Assembly (NCBI GenBank): GCA_009731375.1
Contig: BJOX01000024.1
Location: 596,994 to 639,320 of the forward strand
Length of the DNA stretch: 42,327 nucleotides
Reading direction: 5' to 3'
From: Paulinella micropora
Lineage: Eukaryota; Cercozoa; Imbricatea; Euglyphida
Positions 10,436 to 19,513 of this stretch are shown here, one piece after another. Positions within the stretch are counted from its first letter, which is position 1. Each line of letters starts with the position of its first letter. The position numbers were made by a program, and so were the translations under genes. The notes under the pieces were generated by a model. That model searched no databases. It was not told the origin of the DNA and was given only the letters and a program-made list of their open reading frames with translations.

Positions 10436-12375
10436 TCACCCGATGCCCGCGCGTTGAGACGGCCCTCCCGGAGCCAACGAGCCTGAATGCGAGCCGATCG
10501 CGCGGTCGTTGTTATCGCCCCCCGCCTTCCGGTTTGCTTCTTCTTTCCCCAGCCGCACGCCGACCCCCGCCTCTTTATTTGGCTTTTCCTCCTTCGCCCA
10601 TCCGAGCCCCTTGTTGACTTCCCCTCTTTTCTCCTTCTCCATCTCGTCCTCGCCCGAGTCCGATGGGTCCAATAGTTGTTCGCAGAACCGCTGTGCCGCC
10701 TTCATGTTAATGGCGAACTCCTCCTCCAACTCCTTCTTCACCGCCGTGCCAACGCCTTTTAGCATGTAGGCCTTCCCTGGCCTCTCCTCCTCACTCTCAC
10801 TCTCACTGTCTGCTCCTGGTATCTTTTTCAGGGCACTCAGCCCATACTTCCTCTTGTTCAGCAAGCTCATCGCCTTACTTATGTCCTTCTTCTTTTTCTC
10901 CTTCTTCTTCACTCCTTCCTCTCCCTCCGAGTCACTAGAGCTTTCATCCTTCTTCCCTCTTTCTTTCGCTTTCTTCCTCCCCTCTCCTTCTATCATCTTA
11001 CAATCGGTCATAGGATGATCTCCTCCTTCGCACATCGCACACTCTTTCGTACACTCAGCAGCAACATGCCCTTTGTCTCGACAGTTAAAGCAAGTCTTCG
11101 TCTCCTCTTTCTTCTTTCTTCTCTTCCCTTCTTCTTCTGTGTGCTTGAACTTACACTTATCCCCATACTTGCACCCCCCTGTCCTCTCAAAGACAAAACA
11201 TTCCCCATGCATGTCTCCCTCTTTGTGCTTAAAGTCGCATGCCTTCCCTTTCAAGCACCCTCTCACACTCTGAAAGAACACACACACCTTCTCAGTGCTT
11301 GCCTTAGCAGCATAACCAAATGGAATTGTCCCTAATGGAATTGTCCCTCCTTCTTTCTTCCTTCCTTCTCCCTACCCTTCCTTCTTCGCTCTCTCCTTTG
11401 TCCTATCTATGTCTAGTGCTTTCTCTTGCACCTCTCCCCACCAGTGTTCGAATGTCCACTTGTGTTGCTTCTTACTGACTGAAAGGGTACTCAACCAAGT
11501 ACTCCAATCTGTTCTCACGCTTTCAGGAGCGTAACAAGGGTCTTTCAAAGCTCTCGTTATGATTGTTTCGTATGTGATGTCAGTGGTTCCATGCCCCTTC
11601 ATCTCTAACTCCTCCACTAAGCTCACCAACTCATCAAACTGAGGTGCATAGTCCTCATTCTCCCTCATCTTCCCTTTATGCAACGCAGTCACCCTATCCT
11701 GCACATCCTCTGCACTCACCTCTCCAAACCTCTGCACCAATCTATCCCATATCTCATTCACATTTTGCCCAAAGTCAGGAGAATCATCTCTCACCAAGTC
11801 ACTCACACTTTTCTTCGCCTTCCCCTTCAATCTTCCATACACAAACAGAAACGCTCTCTTTCTTTGTTTCGTCACCTCTTCCTTCACACTCCTTTCATAT
11901 CTATGAGCCATCTTATCGTTCTCCTCCCTTTCTTACTTCTCTTTCTTAGTGATAGCTCTCCCTTGGTCTGCCTTTTCTTCTTCAGTCTCAGCGATTCTTG
12001 TGCTTAAGGTGAAGCTAACATACTCTCCCTCACCTCACTTACCTTCCTCAGTCTTTCCACAGCCTCTTTCAACCTCGTGCTCGCCCTCTTATCAGCAACA
12101 CTTCGTGTGCTTTGCTTCATGGTCAAAGGTGATCTCACTTCCCTCTCCTCCCTATCTTTTCTAGTCTGACTCACCTCCCTCACCCTTTCCTCTTCTTCAT
12201 TCTCGTTTTCTTTTTCCCCATACCCATACCACTCTTCCCAAAGCCACATATACTTGGGCACCTCCTTCCCTTTGGATTGCAAGGCTGTCACATTGTCCTC
12301 ATGGACCATACGATAATGTTCGTTTACCGGTTTGAGGGCTCCCTCTAAACCTTTCTCCCCCAGCAACCTTAGCAA
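10436..12375 (-). pseudogene. Gag polyprotein of the gag-only element, broken
   Basis: Three minus-strand blocks make up one Gag. Block 12375-12004 is an N-terminal charged region. Block 11911-11372 holds a capsid-like part (motifs KSVSDLVRDD, WDRLVQRFGE, TALHKGKMRENEDYAPQFDE). Block 11287-10436 is the nucleocapsid part. The last carries a CCCH finger near CLKGKACDFKH, a clear CX8CX5CX3H finger (CFVFERTGGCKYGDKCKFKH), and two CX2CX4HX4C knuckles (CFNCRDKGHVAAEC and CAMCEGGDHPMTDC), followed by an acidic/lysine-rich tail. Blocks two and three are in one frame separated by an in-frame TAG (about 11372-11374). Block one is in another frame, and an in-frame TAA precedes the ATG of block two. The product would package element RNA into virus-like particles. 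CCCH fingers beside CCHC knuckles are unusual for Gag. Confidence 0.75.
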
Positions 12376-12833
12376 AACAGCTCTCCTCCATGCCGTGCAT
12401 TGTCCTTTCCCATCATAAGTTTCCTCATTGTTTCCCCTTGTATTACGTTTCCCCTCCGCTGTACGGTTGTGAGCTGATATCTTTCCTCTTCTAGCGGGAA
12501 TGACGTGTCTAAGCAGCTATAGTGTCGCAGGTTACCTTGCTTTTCGATGCCTCAGTCTCAGCCTCCCTTTTTCCCTGTTGCCTTGTGCTTCCCGGGCCAG
12601 CACTCACTCCCTTTTTTCCTGTGGAGAAAGTCCGCGGTGCTGCAGTGTCCACCGACGTTATCCACGTTCCCTCCCTTTTCCCTTTTCCCAGTTAATCCCT
12701 TTTCCCGAGCCCCAGATCGCCCAGATGGCACCTAGATGGCGTAAGTAATTTGTTCTGCACTCGCCTTCAGGTAAGCAGTATGCTTCCCTGTTCTGTGCCA
12801 CTCAAGGTGTGGCACTACCTATCCCGCAGTTGC
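12376..12833 (-). other. 5' leader of the gag-only element
   Basis: Upstream of gag on the minus strand and continuous, apart from the PLV, with 31773-31854. Pyrimidine-rich on the plus strand, with no credible gene. Holds a 7-bp stem hairpin (gtgccac/gtggcac) at 12795-12815, close to the PLV insertion point. Confidence 0.55.
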
Positions 12834-12839
12834 CCTTCT
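12834..12839. repeat. Target-site duplication CCTTCT, left copy
   Basis: Six bases identical to 31767-31772, directly outside the inverted repeats of the PLV. A 6-bp duplication is the known signature of Maverick/Polinton integrases. Confidence 0.9.
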
Positions 12840-13173
12840 AGTAGATGATACACAATTTCTCGGCAAGAATTTTTGCAAATTCTAGCCTTCAAATTGTGTG
12901 TGGCACCCTCTCCTATGGATTTCCGATACAATAAATACTAAGCCTCAAAACAGCAAAATAAAAAAGCAAAATTTTTGATAAATACAAGAAAGCAAAATAA
13001 ATAAATTCGTTTTCCTGTATTTCAAAAAACAAGACGAAAAAAATTGATACCCACAAAAAAGCAGTAAAAAAAAAATGATACACATAAAAAAGCAGTAAAA
13101 AATCCAACAAGTAGATACAAAGAAACAAAAACAACCAAATAGCCTTATACAGCACACTACAAGAAAATATATG
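12840..13173 (+). repeat. PLV left terminal inverted repeat
   Basis: Inverted copy of 31432-31766, differing at about three bases and one A-run length. Starts 5'-AGT like Polinton termini. The outer 60 bp hold a nested hairpin: outer 9-bp stem 12850-12858/12891-12899 and inner 7-bp stem 12866-12872/12877-12883. The inner part is A-rich with two 'aaaaaagcagtaaaaa' copies. Confidence 0.95.
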
Positions 13174-13221
13174 ACATATTTTTATTTATCATTTAAAGAA
13201 TTATAAGTGTCATAATATAGA

Positions 13222-13680
13222 ATGAGTGAGAGAACAATCAGAAAAGTTTCAAAAGGAGGAATATGTATTCAAAAAAATGAAATCGTTATAAGGTGGAGAG
13301 AAAATGGAGAACAAAAAAGAAAAATAATTTACATTGGAAAAAAGAGGTCAAAGGAAGAAGCAGAAAAGCAAGCAAGGGAGTTTTATGAAAAGGAAGTATT
13401 AGCAAAATATGAAGAAGATAATAATAATACAGATTACAATCAATTATCAAAGCAAAAGACGTCAGAATGGAGAAAAGAAAGAAGCAAACAAACATATACT
13501 TGTGTATGTGGTAAAACTATAAAAATATATAGCAAATACGAACACGAAAAAAGCCAATCACATAGAGACTTCTTTGGGGAGAAAGAAGAGATTATGTTGG
13601 GTGGTCGTAAAGTAATTCGTATAACATATAGAAACGATGACATAGAAAGATATTACGAAAATAAAAAAACAAATAATTAA
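13222..13680 (+). CDS. Small basic protein, AP2-like strand plus C2H2-type finger (152 aa)
   Basis: First PLV gene after the left TIR, with an AT-rich, TATA-like leader (ataatatag) directly before the ATG. Residues about 10-60 (NEIVIRWRENGEQKRKI, then KRSKEEAEKQAREFYEKEV) have the strand-strand-helix character of AP2/integrase-type DNA-binding domains. Residues about 93-115 (CVCGKTIKIYSKYEHEKSQSH) resemble the CxCG...HxxSxxH finger seen in many giant-virus proteins. Binding to DNA is therefore likely, but the role (transcription, replication or homing-type) is unknown. The stop codon is embedded in 'aataattaattt', a motif that also follows other PLV genes. Confidence 0.75.
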   Translation: MSERTIRKVSKGGICIQKNEIVIRWRENGEQKRKIIYIGKKRSKEEAEKQAREFYEKEVLAKYEEDNNNTDYNQLSKQKTSEWRKERSKQTYTCVCGKTIKIYSKYEHEKSQSHRDFFGEKEEIMLGGRKVIRITYRNDDIERYYENKKTNN

Positions 13681-13717
13681 TTTTATTTTAAACAAATATT
13701 ATTTATATCTATATAAA

Positions 13718-13996
13718 ATGACAACGACGAGAGTTGTGGGTGTTTCGTTTGATGGGAGACAAGATAATATTTCTTATCTCCGAAAAAATAGTGAAAAAGT
13801 TTTTATTCAGCACGAGCCAGAAAAGAAATTTGATAAAAATGCGATAAAGGTTGAAACAGAAAGCGGAAAGCAACTCGGATATATCAGCAAGCACTTAGCA
13901 GAAACTCTAAAGATTAAAGGAAGGAAACAAGTATATTATTCAATCTATGGAGGAGGGGCAGGAAAACATTATGGAATTGAAATTACTATCCCTTGA
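13718..13996 (+). CDS. Stand-alone HIRAN domain protein (92 aa)
   Basis: Nearly the whole protein matches the HIRAN fold pattern: VVGVSFDGRQ at the start, the core EPEKKFDKNAIKVETESG, then QLGYISKHLAETL and a final strand. In HLTF and in bacterial and phage relatives, HIRAN domains bind 3' single-stranded DNA ends or damaged DNA. In HLTF and Rad5 the domain is fused to a helicase; here it stands alone. It precedes the replication genes by about 370 bp, which suggests a role in processing PLV DNA ends or stalled forks; that is inference. A TATA-like 'tctatataaa' lies directly before the ATG. Confidence 0.8.
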   Translation: MTTTRVVGVSFDGRQDNISYLRKNSEKVFIQHEPEKKFDKNAIKVETESGKQLGYISKHLAETLKIKGRKQVYYSIYGGGAGKHYGIEITIP

Positions 13997-14047
13997 TAAT
14001 TAATTTTATATATTAAAGATTATTTTTTTTATTATATATACACAAAG

Positions 14048-14269
14048 ATGGGTAGAAAACCGATATATAAAACACCAGAAGAGAAGAAGGAAGCCTTACG
14101 GAGAAAGGCGAGGGAATTTATACAAAAAGACCCAGAAAGACACAGACAGAAGTCAATGGAGTATTACAACCAAAACAAAGCAATAATAGCAGAACGGAGA
14201 AAGAAAAAAAGAGATGAAGTAAAGCAAGCATTACTTAAGTTGAAAAGAATGGAGGAAGCATTAAAATGA
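14048..14269 (+). CDS. Small very basic helical protein (73 aa)
   Basis: Starts MGRKPIYKTPEEKKEALRRK and is almost entirely Lys, Arg, Glu and Gln helix, including a KDPERHRQKSMEYYNQNKA stretch typical of short lysine-rich proteins of PLVs and giant viruses. No enzyme motif. Probably binds nucleic acid. The leader (tatatatacacaaag) is TATA-like and the gene is preceded by the AATTAATTTTAT tail of the HIRAN gene. Confidence 0.65.
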   Translation: MGRKPIYKTPEEKKEALRRKAREFIQKDPERHRQKSMEYYNQNKAIIAERRKKKRDEVKQALLKLKRMEEALK

Positions 14270-14365
14270 ATTTCCATTTAAATATAAGAAATTATTATAT
14301 ATATTTATAACAGATAATTTATTATTATTTTTTATAATTTTTATATCTGTATTGATATAAAAAGT

Positions 14366-17287
14366 ATGCCACCACCTTTACCACCCAGACCGACGAAGGA
14401 AAATGTAGAACTAGCGAAGGTAAGGGCAAACTTAAGGGAAACTAAGACACAAGAAGCGAAGAAGCGTGAGGTAAAACTTGTTGAACTAAGACCAATAAAA
14501 AACAGAGGTATAAATGGATATACATACCCCTTCAAAGACCTTGACATTAACTTCTATGATATGGATGCGATTGAAATATCAATTATGAGAGCAGTTAAGG
14601 ATGCTAAAAATAGAGGTTTGACAAACGAAGCAAGTCTTCATGTTAAGTTTGGGTATATAACAGATGACGATGATAGTAAGTTTTACAAGTGGAAAACTTT
14701 TAACTCAGTTAAGTTAAAAGACATAGATGAGTTGTTTCGTGATATATATTTATATAACGAACAAAATCTTGAAGCCAGTGCGAATGGATATGAAAGAATT
14801 ATTCAACATATAACTATTCAAATTATCCAAGAAGACGGAGGCGGGTGTAATGATACAGGAAGTGATAAAAAACATAAAACACCCGAAGGGATACATATTA
14901 ATCCAAGAAGCAAAGATAATAATTGTTTCTTTCATGTTGTTAAAAACATACTAAATTTACCAATGAAAGGTAAATCAAAACTCAATAAAAAAGTATGTAA
15001 TGATATTAGGCAAGAATTCAAACTTGAACATAATTCATATATACCACTTTCAATAGGATATGAAATCTTAAAAAAATATTGTTTTGAAGGTAAGTATTTT
15101 GAATTGACCGATGCAACAAGCAAACAGACATTCAAAAATTTTGAAGACCCTTTAATAACCGCAGATGTGCTTTGTTATCTACTCAAAGGACATTATATAA
15201 GTTTCATAAAAAGAAACAAAAATAAGTGTCCAGATTGTTTCACCGAATATTATAATAAGCACACTTGTAATAATAAAAGGGTTTCATATGCGAGGGCTAA
15301 ACTCAGAAAGAAAGAAAATCAAGTGAGGTCTTTATTGACTACTTTTGAAGATGCTAAGTATAATAATCAAGATGAAGTATTTCATTATGACTTAGAGACT
15401 TTTACAAATGAATACGAATTACACACACCATACATAGCAGGCTATACCATTTCGGATATCGGCTTTAAATATGTAGCAGGTGATGAATGTATTCCTAAAT
15501 TACTTGATATAATTTTCAAATATGCGGAGGAGTTAGCAGAAAGAAAACCGAAAGCAAAATTATATGTTAATGCTTTTAACGGAAGTAAGTTTGACCATTA
15601 CTCATTACAGAAAGAATTTATCAAAAGAAGAATAAAAAATGCGACCCTTATGAACAATAGTGCTATTATTTCATTAGAATACAAAAATATAAAATTCTGG
15701 GATTTATGTAAGCACACTGAGGGAAGTCTAAAAAAGAACCTTGAAACACTGGGATGTAATGTGTTAAAAGGCGACTTTGACCATGACAAGGCGAAACGAT
15801 GGGAAGAGATGGATGATGAAACGAAAAAGGAATGTCTAACATACTTAGAAAAAGATGTTATGGGACTAAAGGAACTACACGACAAACTAAACAATCAAAT
15901 ATATGAAGAACATAAAACTAATTTAACCGCTTATATATCTACTTCGTCTCTAACTTGGAATTTATGGAAAAAGAGGATAGATGGTAAATATGTTATTCAA
16001 CTACCGAATTTAAAACAAGAAAAAGATTTTAGAAAGCTGTATATGGTGCTAGAACTTATCCAAGCAAAAGGCGATTTATTTCGGAGCAATATCAAAAATA
16101 CATAAATGGAGAAATCGGCGTTGATGAGGTTGTAGATTATCTTATCGATGCCGATGTTGTAAGTCTTTATCCAACGGCAATGCTTGAACTATTTATGACT
16201 GGCGAAATAAAGGAATGTGAAGGTCAAATGAAAGGCACTCGGGATATATAATGTTGATTACATATCTCCAAAAAATTTATTACACCCGCGGGTTCCATAT
16301 AGAGATAGCAAAGGTTGTTTAAAGTGGGAGTTAAGAGATATGAAAGACCAATGGCTAACTTCAATAGATATTGAAGATATGGTTGAACTTGGCTACCAAG
16401 TCAAAATCATTCGGGGATATTACACTGAAGAAGCCGAACCTGTATTTAAAGAATATATTTCTGACTTATTCAAGAAAAAACAAAATTCAAAGAAAGGCAC
16501 ACCGCAGTATTTATTAGCAAAGTTATTTATGAATGCTTTATACGGAAAGACAATTCAAAGACCGATAAACTCAGTGAGTAAATATATTTCTAAAAATCAC
16601 GAATATTGGAAATTCTGGGCTAAACATGTGATAACTGATATTGAAAAGTTTGAAGAGGCTAATGGTGAATTATGGTTAATCAGTGGTATTCCAAGAGATG
16701 AGCAAGAAAAAGAAGAAAAAATTACAAAACCAACTCATTACGGAGCATTTATCCTAGCATACAGCAGACGAATTATGTATAAGTATATGACTGAAGCCAA
16801 TCCAAACAACGACCCCGACAGAGATTATTATTATACAGATACAGACAGCATTCAAAGCCATGTAAGAAACATTGAACGGATAAAGAGATTTAGAGATAAA
16901 ACAATCGGCGGAATGGATGATGACCTTGGAACAGATTGTAAAATAATAAGAGGAATATGGGTAGCACCAAAATTATATATGTTGGAGTATGTAAAGAAAG
17001 GGGAAGAAAAAGGTAAAACTCATTTCCACTTTAGAGGAAAAGGTTTAGATTTGAGAAAGTTAAATTCAACCGCTTATGAATTAATGGATAAGGGCGAAAG
17101 TTTAACTAATACCAGAGACTTTATAATGAAGAAAATACATACTAGCAGAAACAGCAAACAACAACATATTGAACACTTTAGCATACACCACCAAAAGAAT
17201 GTAGTAAAAGTAGTTAATAAAACAAGATGGTGCGGCCGTGAGTTTATCAACGAAAATGATAGTATCCCTTACGGCTTTGATATTTGA
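14366..17287 (+). pseudogene. Protein-primed family B DNA polymerase (pPolB), split by two frame changes
   Basis: Replicates linear PLV DNA from a protein primer. The first open part (14366-16105) has an N-terminal Polinton-type region (NPRSKDNNCFFHVVKNIL), a Cys/His cluster (CPDCFTEYYNKHTC), and exonuclease motifs ExoI DLET (about residue 342), ExoII NGSKFD (410) and ExoIII YLEKD (497). The frame then moves near 16030-16040. A middle part in another frame carries polymerase motif A (DVVSLYP, about 16153-16173). The frame moves back near 16235-16245, and the last part (about 16241-17287) holds motif B (KLFMNALYG), motif C (YTDTDS, about 16832-16849) and a KGKGL motif. All catalytic motifs survive, so either the copy was broken recently or the assembly has two single-base errors. 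As read, the enzyme would be truncated before motif A. Start chosen at the first ATG after a TATA-like leader. Confidence 0.9.
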
Positions 17288-17351
17288 GAATTTAATCATA
17301 AACAAATAATTAATTTTTTTCATAAAATTTTTTACCACTCTATATAGACAG

Positions 17352-17648
17352 ATGACCACCCTCACCAGACTATCTGAATAATTTGGACGACTTTCAATTG
17401 AGAAGAATAAGGAATTCTTTTCAGTAAGAGATGTCCATCAGATGATTGATGAAGAAATTAAGGCGATTGAAAAAAGTAGAGAAGGAAAACCAAAGGATAC
17501 TTTTCCATTTGGCAAATACAAAGGAAAAAAAATTCAAGATGTTGCAACCATTGACAAACCATATCTTGAATGGGTTATGAAACAGCCGTGGTTTGATAAA
17601 TTTACTGACATTAAAAGTGAAGTAAAAAATATTTATCATAAAAAATAA
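17352..17648 (+). CDS. ExoX C-terminal-like (FGKYKGK) small protein, nonsense codon near start
   Basis: The clear open part is 17442-17648 (68 aa) with FPFGKYKGKKIQDVATIDKP followed by YLEWVMKQPWF. This is the pattern of the small domain at the end of exonuclease X and of stand-alone relatives. A better-placed ATG lies at 17352, right after the promoter-like 'ctctatatagacag', and is in the same frame, but codon 10 is TAA (17379-17381). The frame between that stop and 17442 is open and protein-like (FGRLSIEKNKEFFSVRDVHQ). The gene has therefore probably suffered a nonsense change, or it is read from the internal ATG. Function unknown; a nucleic-acid processing role is inferred from the domain and from its position after polB. 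Confidence 0.65.
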
Positions 17649-17665
17649 TAATATAATAATATAAG

Positions 17666-18118
17666 ATGGCCGACCTGAGCACCAAGCAAGACTACTTGAA
17701 TGAAATTGAAAAATGGAACCTTGATGGCAATGTCAAAAAGCCAACAATTAAATGGACTAAACCTGACATTGTTTCTTTCTATGAGCAATACAAACCCCGA
17801 GACTCCAACGAAGTTGAAGTTGCGACCTTCGGTCAGCATGACAATGTGAAAGTAGTTATTCCGTTGGAGACTATAACAGATATAGAAGAGAGCACTCCTT
17901 TTAAGGCGACTGACTTGAAAGAAACTGGAATTACGGAAATAAAGGCTAATGTAGGAGAAGAGATAGCGACTGCTACATGTACAGAAGAAGGATTTATATT
18001 AAATAAAGCACCTTGTAAAGAGTGTAAGAAAAAAAATGTGTTATCAGTTTCAATTGACGATGATAGATTTTGCGATGTGGCATGTGTGCTTTCATTTCTA
18101 GAAAAAATGAAGAAATGA
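17666..18118 (+). CDS. PLV protein with C-terminal zinc motif (150 aa)
   Basis: Begins 17 bp after the preceding gene with a leader of 'aataatataataatataag'. The N-terminal half has an LEM/SAP-like helical look (QDYLNEIEKWNLDGN, then KPTIKWTKPDIVSFYEQYK). The C-terminus has four cysteines, CKEC...FCDVAC followed by VLSFLEK, resembling MYM/FCS-type zinc fingers. It is the last plus-strand gene of the left block and converges on the minus-strand structural genes. No specific family recognised. A DNA- or capsid-associated role is possible. Confidence 0.7.
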   Translation: MADLSTKQDYLNEIEKWNLDGNVKKPTIKWTKPDIVSFYEQYKPRDSNEVEVATFGQHDNVKVVIPLETITDIEESTPFKATDLKETGITEIKANVGEEIATATCTEEGFILNKAPCKECKKKNVLSVSIDDDRFCDVACVLSFLEKMKK

Positions 18119-18214
18119 ATGAAGTTAGAAAAAATAATTTTATCAAGTATTTTAAAAAGTGATATTTGAAAATCCACACTTCCATTTTCGTTATTTTTTT
18201 TTTTTTTTTTGCTT
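18119..18214. terminator. Convergent intergenic AT-rich junction
   Basis: Between a plus-strand and a minus-strand gene. Contains 'aaaaaataattttatc' just after the plus-strand stop and a run of about 18 T (18195-18212) on the plus strand, just past the minus-strand stop. Probably serves transcript 3' ends for both. Confidence 0.4.
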
Positions 18215-19453
18215 TCATGGGTCTTCTAACCAAGTAAAAGCATACTGAATACTTATAGTCTGATTTGTAGTAGCCTGTGCTGTTATAGTTAGCCTTTCGC
18301 TTGGCAACATATCATCTAAATCATAATCATTAAAATCAATGCTTTGAGCATCATTCGTATTAACAAATACAACGGCAATAGTATTTCCACCAGCAATAGT
18401 TGCGGTAGTATCAAATGAAACCAGACTTGTATTAGTATTGTTTTCAGCATAGACAGCACCAGTAAGGGTAGCATTTTTTATTACTTTAATGATTACACCA
18501 GATTTACCATCTGTATTTAAGACATTTAGCCGTCTAGGATACACTATACTATAATTTGCAATGGTGTTTCCAATAATATTAGTATTATTCCTCATAGTAA
18601 AATCATGAGTTGCTACATTCGTTGTATTTGCTGTTCTTTCATAAATAAATGGAATACCTCTTATGATTTCAGTTCCTTCAATAAAGCATCCAACACTGGC
18701 AATTCTAAGATTTTGGATTTGCGGATTAGCACCAACTGCTATAGAAGCCAAGAATGGTAAAGTAGTATTATTAAGAGAAGGAGCAGTTTTGCTGTTAGCA
18801 TATCGTATAGCATGGACTAGTTGAAATAGCCCCGTGTTTGGATTTTCAATATAAAATGATATCTGACCAAAACCTAAGTATTGATATTTAATCTGAAATA
18901 CATTACCCTTACTGAAATCAATTGCTGGTAAGTAATCGGTTCCATCTGCTTTATCTACATTCCATTGACTTTGTTTAACCTCGGTAATGACAGTGGAGTT
19001 GTTTAATTGGTATATTTTCATTACACCATTTTCTCTTGAGAAGAAAAATCCGTCCGTCAAGAAGGAATCACCAATACCTACATAAGATGAATATCCGCCT
19101 GCTTCATTTGTATTCCACAAAGCAGTAAATCTGACACATACACCCATACCAGCACGATATTTAATTTTCTTTTTTGTTTCAATGAATAATCTTGAACCTC
19201 CAACTGCCTGTGTTGTTAGATATGCCATAGCACTCTTTTGCTCTAATGTAGCACTAGTAGTGCTTATGTTCCACTTTGAGGTATTTACATTATACATAAA
19301 TGTTTCTTGTATAATCGGGGTGTATTGTGATGTTGCTAATTCGCCAAATGCTGTTTTTTCAACATTAGTCTCAAGATAACCATCATGCCCTACTTTTACA
19401 TTTACGAAATCTCCGTCTGGATTTTGTGCGATTAAATTTCTCTGGTGGGACAT
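18215..19453 (-). CDS. Structural protein, surface/minor capsid type (412 aa)
   Basis: Lies just downstream of the major capsid gene, in the same direction with a 60-bp spacer. The N-terminus (VGHDGYLETNVEKTAFGELA, then a TPIIQ motif) and the following beta-rich part (YRAGMGVCVRFTALWN, YVGIGDSFLTDGFFFSRENG, IKYQYLGFGQISFYIENP) match a family shared by giant viruses, PLVs and tailed phages, where it is a virion-surface or baseplate-like protein. The C-terminal half is a second beta-rich region. Its place next to the MCP also fits a penton or minor capsid role; I cannot choose between these. Upstream, 'gataatataggaaca' precedes the ATG on its strand. Confidence 0.75.
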   Translation of the reverse strand: MSHQRNLIAQNPDGDFVNVKVGHDGYLETNVEKTAFGELATSQYTPIIQETFMYNVNTSKWNISTTSATLEQKSAMAYLTTQAVGGSRLFIETKKKIKYRAGMGVCVRFTALWNTNEAGGYSSYVGIGDSFLTDGFFFSRENGVMKIYQLNNSTVITEVKQSQWNVDKADGTDYLPAIDFSKGNVFQIKYQYLGFGQISFYIENPNTGLFQLVHAIRYANSKTAPSLNNTTLPFLASIAVGANPQIQNLRIASVGCFIEGTEIIRGIPFIYERTANTTNVATHDFTMRNNTNIIGNTIANYSIVYPRRLNVLNTDGKSGVIIKVIKNATLTGAVYAENNTNTSLVSFDTTATIAGGNTIAVVFVNTNDAQSIDFNDYDLDDMLPSERLTITAQATTNQTISIQYAFTWLEDP

Positions 19454-19513
19454 TGTTCCTATATTATCAAAAAAATAAATTAACTATCAAAAATTAATTG
19501 CTATCTCACAGGT

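Noticed and set aside
14870-14950. OTU-protease-like motif (SKDNNCFFHVV) in the pPolB N-terminus
   Set aside because: This region is usual in Polinton-type polymerases and no matching catalytic His motif was seen.
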